Assembly: GCA_963930655.1 (NCBI GenBank) | Contig: OZ005604.1 | Span: 9,000,001 to 9,064,000, forward strand | Source: Myrica gale | Lineage: Eukaryota; Streptophyta; Magnoliopsida; Fagales; Myricaceae | Direction of reading: 5' to 3' | Length of the DNA: 64,000 nucleotides | Part shown: piece after piece, positions 54,357-64,000 of the stretch | How the letters are laid out: each line of letters starts with the position of its first letter | How positions within the stretch are numbered: the stretch's first letter is position 1 | The notes under the pieces: model-generated | Databases searched by the model: none | Told to the model about the DNA's origin: nothing | The model's input: the letters and a program-made list of their open reading frames with translations, nothing else | Program-made: the position numbers and the translations under genes

Positions 54357-55406
54357 TCATGTGTAGTACTTTCTAATATACATCGAACTCCACAGATGCT
54401 GGAGCATCTTGCCATGGAGATCCTCCAAGTAGTACGTCCCTGGTCGCTTGGATCCAATGATGCGATATGGGCCTTCCAAGTTTGAATGGAGTTTGCCTTG
54501 TAATGGGTCTTTTGTTCCCGGTAACATCTTCTTGAGGACTAAATCCACGGGGATAAAATAGTAGGGTCTGACCTTGGCATTGTAGTAATTTGCGATTTTT
54601 TACTTGTATGCTTCCATCTTGAGTTGTGCTTCTTCCCTTTTTCCTTCTAGCAAGTCGAGATCCAGATTATTTTCTTCCTTATTATTTTCATGAGTGACCA
54701 TCATTACTCGTGGTGAGAGAGCTCCGATTTCCACCGAGATCAAAACGTTGGTTCCATAAGTGAGGGCGAACTGTCTTTCTCCCGTAGCTGTCCGGACAGT
54801 TGTGTCGTATGCCCATAAGACTCCCGTTAGTTCTTCTTCCTAGGAACCTTTGTGATCATGAAGCTTTGTTTTGATAATCTTTAGTAGTGATCGGTTCGCT
54901 AGATCCACTTGTCAGTTGGCTTGTGCGTAATATAGAGACGAGTAGTGGTTTTCAATGTTGAGCTCCTTGCAAAATTCTCGGAAATTGCTATTGTCAAACT
55001 GTTTGTCATTATCAGTGATTATGGCCCGAGGTAGTCTGAAGCAGCAAATGATATTCTTCCAAACGAACTTCCGAATGTTTTGCTTGGTGATTTTTGCCAA
55101 TGGCTCAACTTCTACCCACTTGGTGAAGTAGTTGATAGCAATGATTAAAAACTTCATCTGTCTCCACCTTATTGGGAAAGGCCCGAGGATGTCAATGCCC
55201 CACTGCATAAACGGATATGGAGCACTTACGATAGTCATCTTTTCTGCCGAAATATTTATGAGATTGGCGAATCTTTGACACTTTTCGCACTTTCGTACTA
55301 CATTTTCTGCATCAGCTTGTATGGTGGGCCAAAAGAATCCAGCTCGGATTACCTTTTGAGCCAAAGTGCGCGCTCTTGAATGGTTCCCACATATTACTTC
55401 ATGCAC
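54357..55406 (-). pseudogene. Tat-type integrase
   Basis: Minus strand: an HHCC zinc region (H.SRARTLAQK, then VVRKCEKCQRFA), catalytic core with GIDILGPFP and IITDNDKQFDN supplying the two aspartates, and LANRSLLKI after the AQAN-stop near 54912. The C-terminal domain ends GPYRIIGSKRPGTYYLEDL (54430-54470). The frame is broken by stops at about 54910 and 54840 and near 54600. The glutamate of the DDE set falls at the damaged site. Confidence 0.88.
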
Positions 55407-55658
55407 TTCTCAGAGTGCGTAGACTGCATCTCGGGCGTTGAGGCAATGTAACAAAGATTTAGAGAGGCTTCGACAATATAAGTTTCCATCCATGATGGTG
55501 TACCGCGGTGCTATCCTTTTGAACTTCTGTTTTTGTTGTTTGTCCATCCCGAGGTCTTCTTCTTGCAGTGTCTTCAAGATCGGTAATCTCCAGTCAGCAG
55601 GCTCTATTTTTTCAATTGTTCGAATTTTGGTCACGACTCTGGTAGATTTTATGATACC
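55407..55658 (-). pseudogene. Linker between second RNase H and integrase
   Basis: WRLPILKTLQEEDLG followed by KFKRIAPRYTIMDGNLYCRS is the usual lead-in to plant gypsy integrases. A stop separates it from the integrase frame. Confidence 0.7.
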
Positions 55659-56171
55659 TTACCCCCTGAATGTCCCCGTTGCTCCTGATACTTCGGTAGC
55701 CAATGCGTTAGCCCGGGTATATTGATCGCAAGAAATGTGTTGGATTTTAAAGGCTTCAAAGCGTTGCTTCACTTCTAAGGCTCGTTTCAGATAGGCCACC
55801 ATTCTTTCATCTCGGGCTTCGAAGCTTCCGGTGACTTTTTCTACCACTAACTGGGAATCTGTAAGTACGTTGAGATGTCTTCCTCCTAAAAGCTCTGGAA
55901 TGAGTAGTCCACTTATGAGGGCTTTGTATTCGGCCTCGTTATTCATAGGGAAATATTCCAGCTTGATTCTGAATTCGAAGCGCTCTTCTCCAGGCATGTC
56001 AATAACAATCCCTACTCCTCCTGGTTCATGAGTGGATGACCTGTCTACATAAATCATCCACCATTTTGACTTGGGAGCCTTTTCCTGACATATGGACGTG
56101 GTGAATTCAAGGATAGAATCGGCTACTGCATGCCCTTTGATGGAGGTGCCGAGATTGATATTCGATTTCAA
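55659..56171 (-). pseudogene. Second (archaeal-type) RNase H of the Tat element
   Basis: WWMIYVDRSSTHEPGGVGIV contains the first active-site aspartate; Gly of the usual VDGSS is replaced by Arg. NNEAEYKALISGL supplies the glutamate and LTDSQLVVEKVTGSFEA the next aspartate. RANALATEVSGA near the end has lost the usual D of the ADALA-type motif. This extra domain defines the Tat group. It overlaps in a different frame with the end of the reverse transcriptase/RNase H segment (56107), marking a frameshift. Confidence 0.85.
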
Positions 56172-57240
56172 ATTTGTCGAATTCTACTGACCACTTAACC
56201 AATCTCCCTGATACGTCTGGCTTTTCCAGAGTTTTCCATAGTGGGTGGTCTGTCAAGACAATGATGGGATGAGCTTGGAAGTAAGGCCACAATTTTCTTG
56301 CCGAAATTTTGACAGCTAGTGCCAATTTGTTGATATCGTGGTACCAAGATTCGGCTCCTTGCAGGGCTTTGGTTACGTAATATATGTGCCCTTGTATACC
56401 GTCATCATCTCTTATGAGTGATGTGCTTACTGCCTCATTAGAAACAACAAGATAGAGGTAAAGCGTCTCTCCTGGTATAGGGGAACTGAGGTGTGAGGAA
56501 CTCGTTAAATATTCTTTGAGTTCATTAAAAGCCTTTTGACATTCCTCCATCCATTCGAAGGCCTTTTGCAGCGTTTTGAAAAACGACAGACATTTACCCG
56601 TAGGGTGAGAGACGAATCTATTGAGTGTTGTAATTCGCCCCGTGAGACGTTGGACGTCCTTGACGTTCTTCCGTGGTTGCATGTCCAGGATGACCTTTAT
56701 CTTTTCTGGGTTAGTTTTGATTCCTCGTTGAGATATAAGGAATCCTAGGAATTTTTTGGAGGATAGTCCGAAGGCGCATTTTGCTGGATTCAAACGCATG
56801 TTGTATTTTTTGAGTACTTGAAGGCTTCGGCGAGATTTATGACATGATCTGGCGCTTCTCGTGTTTTTACTAGGAGATCATCCACGTAAACCTTCATGCA
56901 ATGTCCTATCTGCTTTTGGAACATCAGGTTGACCAGCCTCTGGTATGTCTCCCCGGCATTCTTTAGTTCAAAAGGTATTATTCGATAGTAATAAGTATTT
57001 TCGACCAGTTGTGAAGGAAGTATATTCTTGATCTGGTTATATCCTGAGAAAGCATCCATCAAGTTGAGGAGTTGATGTCCTACATTTGAATCGACATTAG
57101 AATCGATTCTCTAGAGCGGGTAACAATCTTTTGGGCATGCCTTATTTAGGTCATTGTAATCTACGCACATTCTCCACTTACCTTTGGCCTTCTTTACTAT
57201 GACCACATTCGCTAACAAACTAGGATTGTTGACTTCCCTG
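56107..57240 (-). pseudogene. Tat-type reverse transcriptase and first RNase H
   Basis: On the minus strand: ANVVIVKKAKGKWRMC (57215-57165, broken by stops), LMDAFSGYNQI with the first catalytic aspartate (57064-57032), PFELKNAGETYQRLVN, YVDDLLVKT with the catalytic pair (about 56900-56870), then in another frame MRLNPAKCAFGL and FLGFLISQRGI. The RNase H region has a damaged first motif (VVSNEAVS where D is expected) and VLTDHPLWKTL. At least one frameshift lies near 56800 and one near 57065. Confidence 0.9.
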
Positions 57241-57518
57241 ATAATTGAGATTTTATCAATTTCCCGACTTCTTCCTAGATCGCCTGATGTCGTTTAGGAG
57301 CGAAGCTCCTCCTCTGTTGTATGATTGGTTTGACGTCAGAGCGTACATTCAATTTGTGTGTGATGACCTCGGGGTCTACTCTTCTCATATCATCATGCGA
57401 CTAGGTGAAAACTTCTTCTTTTCCTCGAAGAAATTCTAAGAGATCTTTTTTGGAATCATTAGATAGCTGGGTGCCAATCTTCATTGTTCGCTCTTTCGAG
57501 TCCACCTAGAGCGGGTAC

Positions 57519-57864
57519 TTATTCTAATGGTTCCACCGGTTGCGCTCTAAATTCTTCCTGACATTCAATAGCCAAGGTTTCTACAGTTCCTCGCGTGTCT
57601 GATAGATAACACTTTCTTGCTTGTTCTTGTTCTCCTTTTCCCTCTCCTATTTCCGATTTGGTCAGGCATTTCATCTCTAAGTGGTAAGTTGACACCACGG
57701 CGAGCAATCGATTCAGGTTGACTCGACCTATTATGGCGTTGTAGGAAGATTCTCCTTCGAGGATCAAGAACCCTACGAAGAGTCGAGTGTTTTCTTTTCT
57801 CAATGCTTCCCTTCCAAGCTTCATTCGATAGTATGCGGTGGTATACAAAATATAAGCGGAACAT
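57519..57864 (-). pseudogene. Tat-type protease-domain region
   Basis: YNAIIGRVNLNRLLAVVSTY followed by YHLEMKCLTKSEIGEGKG is the segment following the catalytic site in Tat proteases. The catalytic aspartate region would fall upstream (57870-57960), where ELVIDAMIG-like coding (minus strand) is visible but out of frame. A short unresolved stretch (57241-57518) connects it to the reverse transcriptase. Confidence 0.7.
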
Positions 57865-58139
57865 CTGGTGTCAATTAGTATTCATCGAATTTTGTAATTT
57901 CCTATCATAGCGTCGATTACCAGCTCGTCGTCGTGTGGATACTCAATTCCCACCGTATCTTTTACTGTGAATGTGATAGGTTTTTCTCCTCTTGAAATTG
58001 GACGTCGAGATTCGCTGTTTATTTTCTATCTACGATCTTCACGAGGTTCTCTCTAATCCCTTCAGTATGGCTCGAAACGTCGGTTCTCGGGAATTCTTGG
58101 TTCTCTCCGGAATGGCTCCCCTAGTCTGGTTGTGGTGAA

Positions 58140-59155
58140 CTGTCGAAGATGCCCTTGTTGAATGAAGGCTTTTATCTATCTTTTCAATTGTATACATTCA
58201 TCCGTGTCGTGGCCATGATCATTACGGAAGCGACAGAATCTGTGGCCATCTCGTTTGTCAGGATCGGACCGCATTTTCGAAGGCCATTGTATCTCAGGAC
58301 TGTTTCGAATTTCCATGAGAATTTTTCTTAGAGATGTGTTGAGAGGCGTAAATTGTAACCTCGGACGATCATTATGTGGTTCGGTTGTGGGGAGCCTGGC
58401 TAAAGCTCCTTCTTTTCTTCTTTTTGCCGACCTCCCTCCTTGATCGATGACTTGTTGCCGGCGAGCTGTCACCATATCTTCGGTATTCATATACTTGTGC
58501 ATTTTTTCTATGAATTCTCCATAGGACTCTGGCGGTTTCTTTCCAAGCAAGAATACGCGTGTCGGTCCGGACAATGTTGTCGGGAACGCATTACATTTGA
58601 CGGCATCTAGGGTGTCCACTAAGTCCATCTGCGTTCGGTAACCTTCTGGTAATCGAGCGGATCAGTCGTCCCTATTTATTTGTCAATCACTGGCATGCAT
58701 AATTTGGATGGCAGCCGGACTGCTAGAATATTTGAGGCGAATGGAGATTCTACCTGGTGCATCATGTTTTCCAAGGAGGACGGTGGCGTCTTATCCACTT
58801 TTTGTCTCATCTTCCCCAACTCTGCTAGAACTTCTTCTAATCTTGTGTTTACTCCGCTAGCATCTTCATTCTTTCTTAGTGAAGAGTGTGAATCTCTATT
58901 GTACGGCGGGATGTCGGCCTCTTATTTATGCCTTTCCAACATCAATATTTGTGGTATGTGAGCCTCCCTGGTACGCCTTCCTTGGATAGACATTTCTGTT
59001 GGTTGTCTGTGGTTTTGGCTCGGCTCTTGTCCTGTGTTATTATGTAATTCGTGGATGGTTTCCAGTGACCCCTTTATCTCCTGCGGAGGAGGTTCCTGAG
59101 GTGGAACAGAATTGCCTCTGACCTTCCCCTTGCCTTTACTCTTAGTGGTCACCAT
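58140..59155 (-). pseudogene. Tat-type gag
   Basis: The N-terminal segment (59155-58922) is basic and Gln/Pro-rich. A middle segment (58628-58176) has RVFLLGKKPPESYGEFIEKM and then a CxF..DHGHDTDEC-type motif (CRFRNDHGHDTDECIQLKR), typical of Tat gag. A stop at 58176 and frameshifts between 58920 and 58630 break it. Confidence 0.82.
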
Positions 59156-59185
59156 AAATCTTTTATCGCAAGAACTTCAAACGTT

Positions 59186-59203
59186 CCCACAGACGGCGCC
59201 AAC
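59186..59203 (-). other. Primer-binding-site region of the Tat element
   Basis: On the minus strand GTTGGCGCCGTCTGTGGG follows the LTR end ATTCATCA. TGGCGCC after the LTR is the normal form of plant gypsy primer sites, complementary to the 3' end of a tRNA. I cannot name the tRNA with certainty. Confidence 0.6.
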
Positions 59204-59620
59204 TGATGAATCAGTTAATTTAGGGTCAACACGTCCGAGTAAATGCGTCTCAATCTTCACGTATCTTCCCTTTGAAACTACAAAAATAACCAGGGGCATC
59301 GACGTTAAAAACCTTGGATGCTTAAGTCAAATTCTCTTTAATATGTATTTAGCAATTTTGTTACACAATTTACTCACTTTTTTCCATCGATAGCTCCTCC
59401 TTTTATAGCTTTTCTCTCATGTTCCTCTCTTTCCCTTTAGTGGTAATTATTAAGGGAATTTCGTCCCGTAAGGTCGTGTGCTATCTGACATTTTTCTCAC
59501 ATCTTCACAACGGTTGTTTTCCTCCACCGTGGGAACAAAAGGATCGTGGAGTCACGGCTTATCGTTGGCTGTTAGACAACCGCTCATGATACGTATAATG
59601 GTTTCTCCTTTTGGATTTGC
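59204..59620 (-). mobile_element. 5' LTR of the Tat-type element
   Basis: Plus-strand start TGATGAATCAG, end near TTTGGATTTGCATG. It matches the left LTR through its length and retains about 35 bases lost there. In element sense, CTATAAAAGGAGGAG (about 59390-59404) is a good TATA box. Confidence 0.85.
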
Positions 59621-59768
59621 ATGAAACATGGACTTGACTGTATCAATTGGACCTCACAGAGACATAATCATGTTCGTTGGCCCAAACTGGTTTAGGCCGG
59701 ACGTGATTCAGTATTGGTATCATCATATATTGTATTTATGGATTTGATATCCAATTCTGAACAAAAAA

Positions 59769-60390
59769 GACCTGTTAAACAAGTTACAAGATTCTACTAT
59801 TTTTTCCAAATTTGATATGAAATCCGGCTTTTATAAAATCCAGGTTGCTGAAGCTGATCAATATAAGACTACCTTTACTGTTACTTTTGGTCATTTAAAA
59901 TGTAATGCTATACTCTTTGGCTTGAAGAATGCACCCTTTGAATTTCAAAATATAATGAATGTTTTCAATCCTCATTCTTCCTTTTCTATTGTTTATATTG
60001 ATGATTGTTTGATATTCTCTATATCTATGAAACAACATTGGGTCAATTTACGCAAATTTGTTAATATTGTTATAGCTAATCGTCTTGTTGTTTCTGCTCC
60101 TAAAAGCAAACTCGTCCAATCTAAAATACAATTTCTAGGTCATAATATTCACCAAGGCAACATACCCCCTTATTTCTCATGCTATTGAGTTCGTTGATAA
60201 ATTTTCAGATCAAATCACTGATAAAGACTCATCTTTAAAGATTTTTAGGAAGTTTGAATTATATAGGTGAATTTTATAAAGATCTTCGTACATTATGCAC
60301 ACCACATGTTTAGGGATTGCATCTCCCTCTGCATTTAAAATAATTGAAACAGATGCATCTAATATTGGGTATGGTGGATATGGAAAGAAG
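59769..60390 (+). pseudogene. Endogenous pararetrovirus-like reverse transcriptase/RNase H remnant
   Basis: A plus-strand frame from about 59769 to the stop at 60186 carries reverse-transcriptase blocks: SKFDMKSGF, FGLKNAP, the YIDD catalytic motif near 59995, and FLGHNIHQG. After the stop and frameshifts, RNase H-like coding (ETDASNIGYGG) is seen at about 60345-60385. The block style is closer to plant pararetroviruses (Caulimoviridae) than to the Ty3/gypsy elements here; this is inference. No capsid, movement or protease domain, no terminal repeats. It is a short dead fragment with several breaks. Confidence 0.6.
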
Positions 60391-61455
60391 AGATTAATTC
60401 AATTATAATTGGCTCTGATACCAAAAGTGGTCCCAGATATATTATACTTAAATTAAACGTGAATGTAGATGCTAATCAGAAAGCAACTGTAAATAGTATA
60501 TTTACGGAAGAAGTGGGCTTTTTTGTACTGTTGTTTTATGCGTGCATGAAGGGTTGGAGGTGACAGCCATCAGGGCTGTGGAAACCCCGCAAGGCAGGTT
60601 GCTTGACTGAGGAATAGGACTGTTTCCATGTTGATTAGTTAAATGCATATGGTATTTCGCATCAGAAAATTAATGTTGCTTTCCGGCCATCTCCATCTCC
60701 ATCTCCATCTCCATCGCTCTCTGCCCTATGGTTGTGTGTTTCATGTTTGGTGCTGGATCACTCTCCATAACAAGAGGATGGCATGGAAAAGTAACTCCTT
60801 TGGTGGAAATATATATGCATTTAACTAATCAACATGGATATATATATCTGTGAGGGCTGCGGGCCGCACAACCTTTAAACTGTACAAAAAAAATCAGCCA
60901 ATATTTTAGGCTATTTTACTGTGGGTTTTTTACAATTCTTTTCATTTTATTCATTTTGGCTCTCAAAAATATGATTTTATGCAATTGGCCTCCATATTAC
61001 CTACATTCCTGCCTTCGTCCCTATTATATTTATATATATATATAACACCGGCAGCTTGACGACTAGGAAAATACATAAAGCAAGAATGAATTGGCAGTAA
61101 AACTCGAAACCCAGAAATTGCAACAAAACCCCAGTTAGAAAAAATGGACTGTAACTAAGCCAGGTGAATAAATCCTGGGTTAAATTGCTTTTTCAATTAT
61201 ATATGGACAAATTTCCCGTCATCAAATCCCTTTCAATATGTCAACGTCCGGATGTATTTGGTCCCGTCGATTATGTACATCCCTCCTTTAGCCCTTTCAA
61301 TCGACGAGATTGACGAGAACAAGTTTGAGAGAGATGGGAAAGGCCATAATATTGCACTCTCAAGCGAAGTATGTAGCAAAAGAGACAGTTCAAGATAGAG
61401 GGGGGCAACAAAGAGACAAGAGGAGTTCGGTTATGGTGCTTAGTCGTAAAATGCT
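60391..61455. other. Intergenic with a small foldback
   Basis: Apart from the inverted repeat at 60627-60840, it contains a (CTCCAT)n run at about 60685-60714 and a TA run near 61030. A small hairpin CAGCC-ATCA-GGGCTG lies at 60564-60578. No gene recognised. Confidence 0.45.
60627..60838. repeat. Short inverted repeat, 26-bp arms, MITE-like
   Basis: TCCATGTTGATTAGTTAAAT with GCATAT (about 60626-60652) is matched exactly by its reverse complement ATATGCATTTAACTAATC with AACATGGA (about 60811-60836). The loop of about 160 bases includes the CTCCAT repeat. The arms are perfect, so the structure is young or maintained. Confidence 0.75.
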
Positions 61456-61639
61456 GATGGCTGCTGATGGACGGCCAAGATTCAAATTTTATGATCCAAG
61501 AGCCGATATGGCGCCACCTCATTTAAAATATATCTGACCCGCGCCCGACTAGTTTGACACATGACCTGACCCGTATTCCACCCCCAGATTACAGACCCGT
61601 TTTGCAGAAAATCCCCTTCCATTCGAGGTTCATTGCACA

Positions 61640-63390
61640 GCTCCAGCTCCGTTGCTCCTGGGGAACATATTCGGTTTTCTGGAATCGATATCTTCCATTA
61701 ACGAGTTTACTTTTTGGCTAGCTTTCGCAAAAAGAGCGGTTGCATTTGAGGTTCTGGTCTTTCGGTCAGCCCCAGCTTCGTCGTTGTTCCTGTCTCACCG
61801 AGATTTTCACTTTCACGTTTATTATCGACATATAAATTCTCGCACTGATGTGCTGCAAAAATTCCTATCAGAAAATGGTATTACTCGTTATAATCCACAT
61901 GTAAGCCTTTGAAAGAATTGTATGACTCCTTTACTCATTCAACTCATGGTTAATTTTTCATATTAATCTGTTGACTTAGATCATTGCTAATGGCAAACCA
62001 AGGTTCATATCTCTGTCTACATCTGTTCTTGGATGAGAATCAGTGTTGAAAGATATTAACTACTTGCATTCTGCTGAAAGTAAGCAGTACTGATCAGAAT
62101 GAACATATACAGAGGTTCATCTTAATGCAGAAGAGATTAGTGCTTCAGATGTTTTGGATTGGAAACTTATTGGGTCCTTAAAGAATGGAGACAAATAATT
62201 TGCAAGTTGTTTTATCAGGTTTATTTAGTCTGTGGATGAATGTAGATTGAGTACATTACTTTCTGTCGAATTCATGTGTGTTGCAAACATGTTGATTAAT
62301 ATGAGACATATTGAGCTCTGGTAATGTTCCAGTAATTGTTAATTTAACTGTTCATCATTTTCAGCTTTCTATTAAATCTTGCTAGAGGTCCCAGGGTTTG
62401 GGCCCTGGAAGGATGGTAAAGAAAATGAAGTTCCTTCATCAAATCATGTTTGACAGGGATCTTTACTGAATATTTTAGTTTCTCCACTTCAAGCTTATGA
62501 TCTCTGGTTTTCCCTTTTCTGGCTGGAACCTGGAAGTTCAGTGCCTTCTTTTTTTATGCTAGTCATTCATCTAGTCTCCTTTTTGTGAAGGTTTTTGAAA
62601 TCACCGCATCCTCACTTAGGTAGGTTAAATTTAGGAAAAGACCGAAATGCAAAGTTTTTTAGTTTTTGTTTGTTATTTTTTTGTTTTTCATGCACATTTA
62701 TCATGTGTTGTAGCAAATAGCATTTTGAGATACTATCTTTTAGGTGTTCTGGGAAATTTAATTATGGAGGATATAATGCAGGTGCCGCAATTTTTGTATA
62801 TGCAACTTGGGCATGAATTCGGTGGTAATGCAATCATTACTAATGGAAGGGTGAGTATCTAACTGTTTCTTTTCTTGTCAAAGTGCATAAATCCTGTCTT
62901 GATTTTTCTCGCACAGTATACTTCTTAAGATTGTAGTTTGGAATTGGATACGTAATGGTCCCTGTAGATGAAAGCACCGTTTTGAGCCATGATCTACATC
63001 TCCTAGAGTCTATGGAGCTTAAGCAGAGACTAAAAGCACATTGTGGGAATTATTGGAGAAATGAATTGGGAGGACATTGATCCTGACATTGTTACAAGGT
63101 ATGGTACTTTTCTGTTCCTTCTTGTTGATTGTCCCTCTTAGGTCATCTTGACATTGTTACAAGGTAATTAGTTCTGCTTTGCTTTTGTTAACAAACTCAG
63201 TTCATAAAGTTGTCACCAACATCATGAATGTAATATCTAACTCGATCTTTGGTCTTTATTTCAGCTTGGTGGCCCAACTTCCTTTGTGCCTGTTCTGTTT
63301 TCTCATCAGGCTCTGTTCAACTCCACTTGAGCAAGCATTGCCATTGCTGCATCCGTGAGCCTAGGACTAGTTCTGACTGTAGGAAAAAAA
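61640..63390 (+). pseudogene. Exon-like gene fragments inside the inverted repeat, unidentified
   Basis: Plus-strand segments with good splice sites: to 61900 (ending SENGITRYNPH, donor GTAAGC), 62744-62850 (LIMEDIMQVPQFLYMQL..., acceptor TTTTAG, donor GTGAGT), 62968-63098 (...VGIIGEMNWEDIDPDIVT, acceptor CTGTAG, donor GTATGG), and from 63265 (acceptor TTTCAG). Frames do not join cleanly and stops occur, so this is a decayed or chimeric transcript unit. I do not recognise the protein. A short duplication (TTGACATTGTTACAAGGTA at about 63084 and 63150) repeats one donor site. Confidence 0.3.
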
Positions 63391-63554
63391 AGAAAAGAAA
63401 AAAGGCAGATTACTTCTCTTCTAACTTGAGTCCTTAATCGACACAATGAGAATTGGAGTTATTTCAATCGAGTGAGAAAAGTGAATCCTTCATTGGTGGT
63501 AATCCTACAAACCAGTGGTTCATGCCGAGACTAGCTTGAAACAGAGTAGAAGAG

Positions 63555-63800
63555 TCACGAAAGGGTTTCCAAACAGCTCGTCAATCCCAGAAAAGAAAAT
63601 TTTGAGAGAATACTACGATGTTGCCACATATTGTCTGCCATGGCCTCTGCCTTTCTTGTGACAGTTTCGACCCTCTTCCCGCACCGAGTCAACGAGTCAA
63701 GCATCTTCTCCATAGGACCTGCAGCACGAAGGCCACATGAGCTTATTCCTAAGAAGTCAGAAAAATCATTAGAAATAGAAGAAACCAAGCAAGCAAGCAA
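63555..63800 (-). pseudogene. Fragment resembling a GEM-like (GRAM-domain, ABA-responsive) protein
   Basis: The minus strand encodes MEKMLDSLTRCGKRVETV followed by TRKAEAMADNMWQH. This resembles the conserved segment just before the GRAM domain of plant GEM-like proteins (G/C-GK.V...T.KAE..A.N.WQH). After WQH the similarity stops and no GRAM domain follows, so only part of one exon is present. It lies next to the right inverted arm and on the opposite strand to the other exon-like pieces, as expected of an assembled capture. Confidence 0.5.
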
Positions 63801-64000
63801 GTTGAATAGCGTTGGGTGGCGCGACGGACCTCGAATGGAAAGGGGATTTTCTGCAAAACGCGTCTGTAATCTAGGGGTGGAATGCGGGTCAGGTCATGTG
63901 TCAAACGGGTCGGGCGCGGGTCAGATATATATTAAATGAGATGGCACGATATGGGCTCTTGGATCATAAAATTTGAATCTTGGCCATCCATCAGCAGCCA

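Larger units (their letters stand above)
52882..59620 (-). mobile_element. Tat-type Ty3/gypsy retrotransposon, nearly full length, decayed
   Basis: Two LTRs in direct orientation (52882-53272 and 59204-59620) flank minus-strand gag, protease, reverse transcriptase/RNase H, a second RNase H and integrase in that order. The second RNase H between the first and the integrase, the short LTRs, and the repeat-bearing 3' untranslated region are marks of the Tat lineage. Every ORF is interrupted. No target duplication could be matched; the left LTR abuts a TA microsatellite. Confidence 0.88.
61456..64000. mobile_element. Candidate gene-capturing element (Pack-MULE-like) with long inverted arms, cut by window end
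   Basis: The left arm (about 61456-61634) is matched in reverse complement by 63826-64000. Examples: TGGCTGCTGATGGACGGCCA against TGGCCATCCATCAGCAGCCA, and GACACATGACCTGACCCG against CGGGTCAGGTCATGTGTC. Identity is roughly 90 percent by eye. The arms enclose 2.2 kb with exon-like pieces and a GEM-like fragment. Long inverted arms around host gene pieces are the layout of Pack-MULEs. The outer ends are not available: the right arm runs off the window, and the left arm may extend further left. An inverted duplication of other origin is possible. Confidence 0.45.

Noticed and set aside
52882..59620. A 5-bp target duplication for the Tat element.
   Set aside because: None matched: the left flank is a TA microsatellite and the right LTR end is not exact, so no duplication is claimed.
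1..64000. tRNA, rRNA and organelle-derived segments.
   Set aside because: I saw no cloverleaf with tRNA box motifs and no recognisable plastid or mitochondrial genes on reading both strands; a tRNAscan run could still find a missed one.

Overview
The window is plant nuclear DNA, most likely from a eudicot: intron-bearing genes with GT-AG junctions, AT-rich spacers, and several classes of plant transposable element nested in one another. I cannot name the species. Only one gene looks intact: a four-exon pectin methylesterase on the minus strand at 3231-5142. Everything else I can recognise is transposon, retrotransposon, endogenous pararetrovirus-like sequence or gene fragments, all broken.

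Layout. 1-1832: the end of a CACTA-like DNA transposon holding a large foldback and a tandem duplication. 3231-5142: pectin methylesterase. 5796-7131: minus-strand remnant of a hAT-type transposase, cut by the truncated 3' part of a Ty3/gypsy chromovirus (integrase, an extra acidic-repeat ORF, polypurine tract, 3.4 kb 3' LTR; 7132-12586). 13597-18840: minus-strand L1-type LINE, interrupted by a solo copia LTR (14863-16112). 20212-23601: solo gypsy LTR with the perfect target duplication TAAAT, itself carrying a short LINE 3' end. About 24577-46043: an old, degenerate CACTA element whose minus-strand exons lie at both extremities (25222-27588 and 43320-44863). It was split by a pile of gypsy LTRs (27589-33748) and by a copia (SIRE-like) insertion at 33772-43319. 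That insertion is flanked by the perfect duplication ATTAA and contains three head-to-tail gag-bearing units; the third unit is interrupted by a solo gypsy LTR (38266-41422, duplication TTTCT). 48753-52700: another solo gypsy LTR, reversed, duplication ATACA. 52882-59620: a complete but decayed minus-strand Tat-type Ty3/gypsy element with a second RNase H and a satellite-like array in its 3' untranslated region. 59769-60390: pararetrovirus-like reverse transcriptase remnant. From 61456 to the window end: a long inverted-repeat structure enclosing exon-like pieces and a fragment resembling a GEM-like (GRAM-domain) protein, possibly a Pack-MULE.

The DNA can be read as a chronology. The CACTA element is oldest. 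Gypsy LTRs landed in it and in each other, the SIRE-like element landed between two of its codons and then expanded in tandem, and a later gypsy element landed in the array and collapsed to a solo LTR. At least three of the gypsy LTRs are solo LTRs with intact duplications, so LTR-LTR recombination has been active here. The most unusual items are the tandem SIRE-like array in a single insertion site, the paired hairpins kept in all the 3-4 kb gypsy LTRs, the extra ORF after the chromovirus integrase, and the candidate gene-capturing inverted repeat at the right edge.
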